A program made the translations under genes and the position numbers. From positions 45,984 to 109,983 of the forward strand of contig JAGBRZ010000190.1 in assembly GCA_017632155.1 (NCBI GenBank): a stretch of 64,000 nt of DNA, in the 5' to 3' direction. Below, piece by piece: positions 62,494 through 64,000 of the stretch; positions within the stretch are counted from its first letter, which is position 1; each line of letters opens with the position of its first letter. This stretch comes from Clostridia bacterium (GTDB lineage Bacteria > Bacillota_A > Clostridia > Oscillospirales > CAG-272). The notes beneath the pieces are model-generated. The model was not told where the DNA came from. It did no database searches and saw only the letters and a program-made list of their open reading frames with translations.

Positions 62494-62785
62494 GGAAACG
62501 CGAGTAGGGTATTTCTTGAAACTGGAAGCTCCTCTGGAATATAACTTGATTATGGAGGTTAGTGGTACGGTTAGCGCACCGTCAGCAGACTTGATAGAAG
62601 CGATTGGCTATGCGTCCATCAACCTCCTCTTCAAGAAACCAAAGTTCAGACGGGCATTGATAGAATACCGAAAGAGTGGATTATATGCAGGCACACCAAA
62701 GAAGAGTTGTGCTGGAAAAGAAATCTACTATAGTAAAGTACGCAAATGCAATATGCAACATTCAATGCGTAATAAACAAAATTGA
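62360..62785 (+). CDS. hypothetical protein with basic N-terminus
   Basis: 141 residues. The first 45 are basic and low complexity (SKPKRKKPRRKVGRKRIKRQ); the rest is globular (EETRVGYFLKLEAPLEYNLIMEVSG...LFKKPKFRRALIEYRKSGLY). The globular part is well coding-like; the basic N-terminus overlaps the 59-residue frame, so the true start is uncertain. Function unknown. Confidence 0.6.
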   Translation: MREKQLQNEKSSSNANNEQQKAQSKPKRKKPRRKVGRKRIKRQFEETRVGYFLKLEAPLEYNLIMEVSGTVSAPSADLIEAIGYASINLLFKKPKFRRALIEYRKSGLYAGTPKKSCAGKEIYYSKVRKCNMQHSMRNKQN

Positions 62786-62822
62786 GCATTGTATCTTCCA
62801 GTGTAATAATACAACAATTCCT

Positions 62823-63110
62823 ATGAAAGAAAAGTTAAAGGCATGGTTCGGATGGATGCAAGAGAGCAACCGATTTAAGCATTGTATTGCCGGTTTCCTT
62901 GCAGCCGCTATTTGTGGAATTGGCGCAGCTCTTACTGCGGGCGTAGCAGCAGAATACAAAGACTGGTGTTATGCCGGGCAAAAAGGAGGTGTGTTTGGTA
63001 TATTCAAGTCCGATAATGGGTTCGACTGGTTGGATCTGTTAGCAACAGCCATCGGTGGATTCTTGGGAGCCTTATTCCACTATTTTGCGTTTGGTCACTT
63101 GCATTTATAA
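62823..63110 (+). CDS. small membrane protein, candidate holin
   Basis: 95 residues from the ATG at 62823 (MKEKLKAWFGWMQESNRFKH). The longer frame from 62676 runs through the previous gene and is not needed. Two hydrophobic helices (GFLAAAICGIGAALTAGVAA; LLATAIGGFLGALFHYF) separated by a charged loop and an amphipathic start fit a holin-type lysis protein. A lysis enzyme is not visible beside it, so this stays a candidate. Confidence 0.6.
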   Translation: MKEKLKAWFGWMQESNRFKHCIAGFLAAAICGIGAALTAGVAAEYKDWCYAGQKGGVFGIFKSDNGFDWLDLLATAIGGFLGALFHYFAFGHLHL

Positions 63111-63126
63111 TGCAGAATACTGATTT

Positions 63127-63159
63127 GCCCCGATAGCGTAACAGTTATCGGGGCTTTTT
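63127..63159 (+). terminator. rho-independent terminator of the late block
   Basis: GCCCCGATA 63127-63135 pairs with TATCGGGGC 63146-63154, followed by TTTTTATTTT. Confidence 0.9.
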
Positions 63160-63304
63160 ATTTTAACACAATTCGCACTTCCCCCTCCAGCATTGTAACC
63201 AAGGATTGTGTACCGTATTGTACCCAATAGTGTACAGAAATACCTTGTAAACTGAATTTTTTACCAAAAAGTCGTAACCTATTCATTAAATATCACTTAA
63301 ATTG

Positions 63305-63336
63305 TTTGGTCAAAATGCAAAAATGTTATACCTTTG
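63305..63336 (+). promoter_or_regulatory. Bacteroidetes-type promoter, rightward
   Basis: TTTG at 63305-63308, 20 nt, TACCTTTG at 63329-63336, followed by CACAC. A good match. Confidence 0.75.
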
Positions 63337-63342
63337 CACACA

Positions 63343-63502
63343 GATAAACTGAGGTCTCTAACATACTGGTGTATCGAAAGTGTACATTAAGATATTCTCG
63401 GTTCCCTTACAATGTTGAGTATCAACAAGATAGTAAGATATAAAGTGTCACCCTGGTGGCACCACTTGAAAGGGAAGTTGAGAAAATCAGCTTCCCTTTT
63501 TC
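63343..63502 (+). ncRNA. short transcript between promoter and terminator
   Basis: About 160 nt from the predicted start to a T-run. It has no convincing gene: one 33-codon frame from the ATG near 63412 crosses the terminator. Internal pairing such as GGTG/CACC near 63450-63465 is possible. It lies between arm-type sites, so it could be a leader RNA, a small regulator, or an att-linked transcript. Confidence 0.4.
63469..63502 (+). terminator. rho-independent terminator
   Basis: AAGGGAAG and CTTCCCTT stem with an inner TGA/TCA extension around GAAAA, followed by TTT. Confidence 0.7.
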
Positions 63503-63688
63503 GTTATACTTAATTTGATATTTTGACAGATTTACACTATTGATATACAATGATTTACACACTGCATTGGCATCTATGTAATTCTGTTAAAGTCAAAAAG
63601 TCGAAAAAAGGGAACGACCTGGTTAGTGTACATTATGGTGTACATTGAAAAATTTCAGTATTACGGAAACCATTGGTTCATCATCTTT

Positions 63689-63706
63689 CTATTCTTAAAT
63701 ACGAAA
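63689..63706 (+). promoter_or_regulatory. CTATTC motif, copy 8
   Basis: CTATTCTTAAATACGAAAC lies 31 nt before the integrase start codon. Confidence 0.4.
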
Positions 63707-63719
63707 CAAGAAAAGAGCT

Positions 63720-64000
63720 ATGGTGAAACTAAAATTCATTGTTAAGGACGGTTCCCTGGTCCTAAGAATAAGTGAGGGAAAAGAGAGATATTACAAATCG
63801 GTCAAGCATCTTTTGACCGGCAGTCCTAATTTGGAAAGGCATTGGAACGCAGACAAAGAGCGATTCACTTGCAATGCCATTTCATACTCCGAGAACAACA
63901 AGGCACTGGAGGAGTTCAAAAGCACTTACACAAAGCTGCTATTAGAACACCCTGAACTTACAGCACGTCAAGTAGCCTCATACTTCCAGCCAATCAAACA
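63720..64000 (+). CDS. int: tyrosine integrase, N-terminal part, cut by the right edge
   Basis: 93 codons to the edge. The N-terminal arm-binding type segment MVKLKFIVKDGSLVLRISEG, then RYYKSVKHLLTGSPNLERHWN and a core-binding-type helix (NKALEEFKSTYTKLLLEHPE) match Bacteroidetes phage and conjugative-element integrases. The catalytic domain is outside the window. It sits next to probable arm sites and so most likely integrates this phage. Confidence 0.8.
   Translation, partial: MVKLKFIVKDGSLVLRISEGKERYYKSVKHLLTGSPNLERHWNADKERFTCNAISYSENNKALEEFKSTYTKLLLEHPELTARQVASYFQPIK

Larger units (their letters stand above)
63208..63647. other. putative attP with arm-type integrase sites
   Basis: A repeated motif (A/G)GTGTACATT or shorter occurs at 63208-63214 (GTGTACC), 63218-63224 (TTGTACC), 63229-63236 (AGTGTACA), 63379-63389 (AGTGTACATTA), 63625-63635 (AGTGTACATTA) and 63637-63647 (GGTGTACATTG). 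They cluster in pairs on both sides of a 230-nt centre next to the integrase start, like the arm-type sites of tyrosine integrases. The core crossover site cannot be named. Confidence 0.55.

Noticed and set aside
1..64000. tRNA or rRNA genes
   Set aside because: I looked for the usual T-arm sequence GTTCGANTC with matching acceptor arms and saw no convincing case; a covariance search could still find one.

Overview
The window looks like a large contiguous part of a temperate, contractile-tailed (myovirus-type) bacteriophage infecting a member of the Bacteroidales. Support: several promoters of the Bacteroidetes type (TTTG, about 19-21 nt, TAnnTTTG); A-rich leaders without Shine-Dalgarno sites; a Mu-like portal/minor head pair, ClpP-like prohead protease, tail sheath, tail tube, tape measure and baseplate set; and an N-terminal integrase fragment of Bacteroidetes type at the right edge. 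No terminase is present, so the genome continues outside the window. Late genes, a probable attP and the integrase are contiguous, which fits a circular or excised phage rather than a split prophage.

Layout. 1-12 kb: leftward operon of small, mostly unrecognised early genes. Inside it, 3.9-6.6 kb holds a non-DGR reverse transcriptase (RT) followed directly by a gene-free tract with eight tandem units of about 170 nt. Every unit is a three-tier imperfect hairpin with different stem sequences but the same architecture, separated by spacers with a shared motif. 12-15.8 kb: two leftward genes flanking a 1-kb array of degenerate ~21-bp repeats, plus terminators, promoters and other repeats. 15.9-16.8 kb: one rightward gene with its own promoter. 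16.8-25.9 kb: leftward replication/metabolism block with a replication initiator-like protein carrying iterons inside its own coding sequence, a small tyrosine recombinase, NAD-dependent DNA ligase and dUTPase, ending at a strong leftward promoter at 25.96 kb. 26.2-63.1 kb: rightward late block (head, tail, tape measure, baseplate, fibres, lysis-like genes). 63.2-64 kb: putative attP arm sites, a short promoter-terminator RNA unit and the truncated integrase gene.

The late block contains a complete diversity-generating retroelement (DGR): a 2007-residue adhesin ending in a variable repeat (VR), a stable hairpin after its stop, an Avd-like protein, a template repeat (TR) and an RT. TR and VR differ at 23 positions, all adenines in TR. 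The TR is read in frame as the N-terminal part of the RT ORF. The phage therefore carries two unrelated-looking RTs.

The most unusual system is the second one: RT plus tandem diversified hairpin array (3950-6551). I do not recognise it as a retron, DGR, group II intron, CRISPR array or integron. A separate late-gene signal (CTATTC followed by A-rich DNA) recurs just before start codons, usually right after a terminator.
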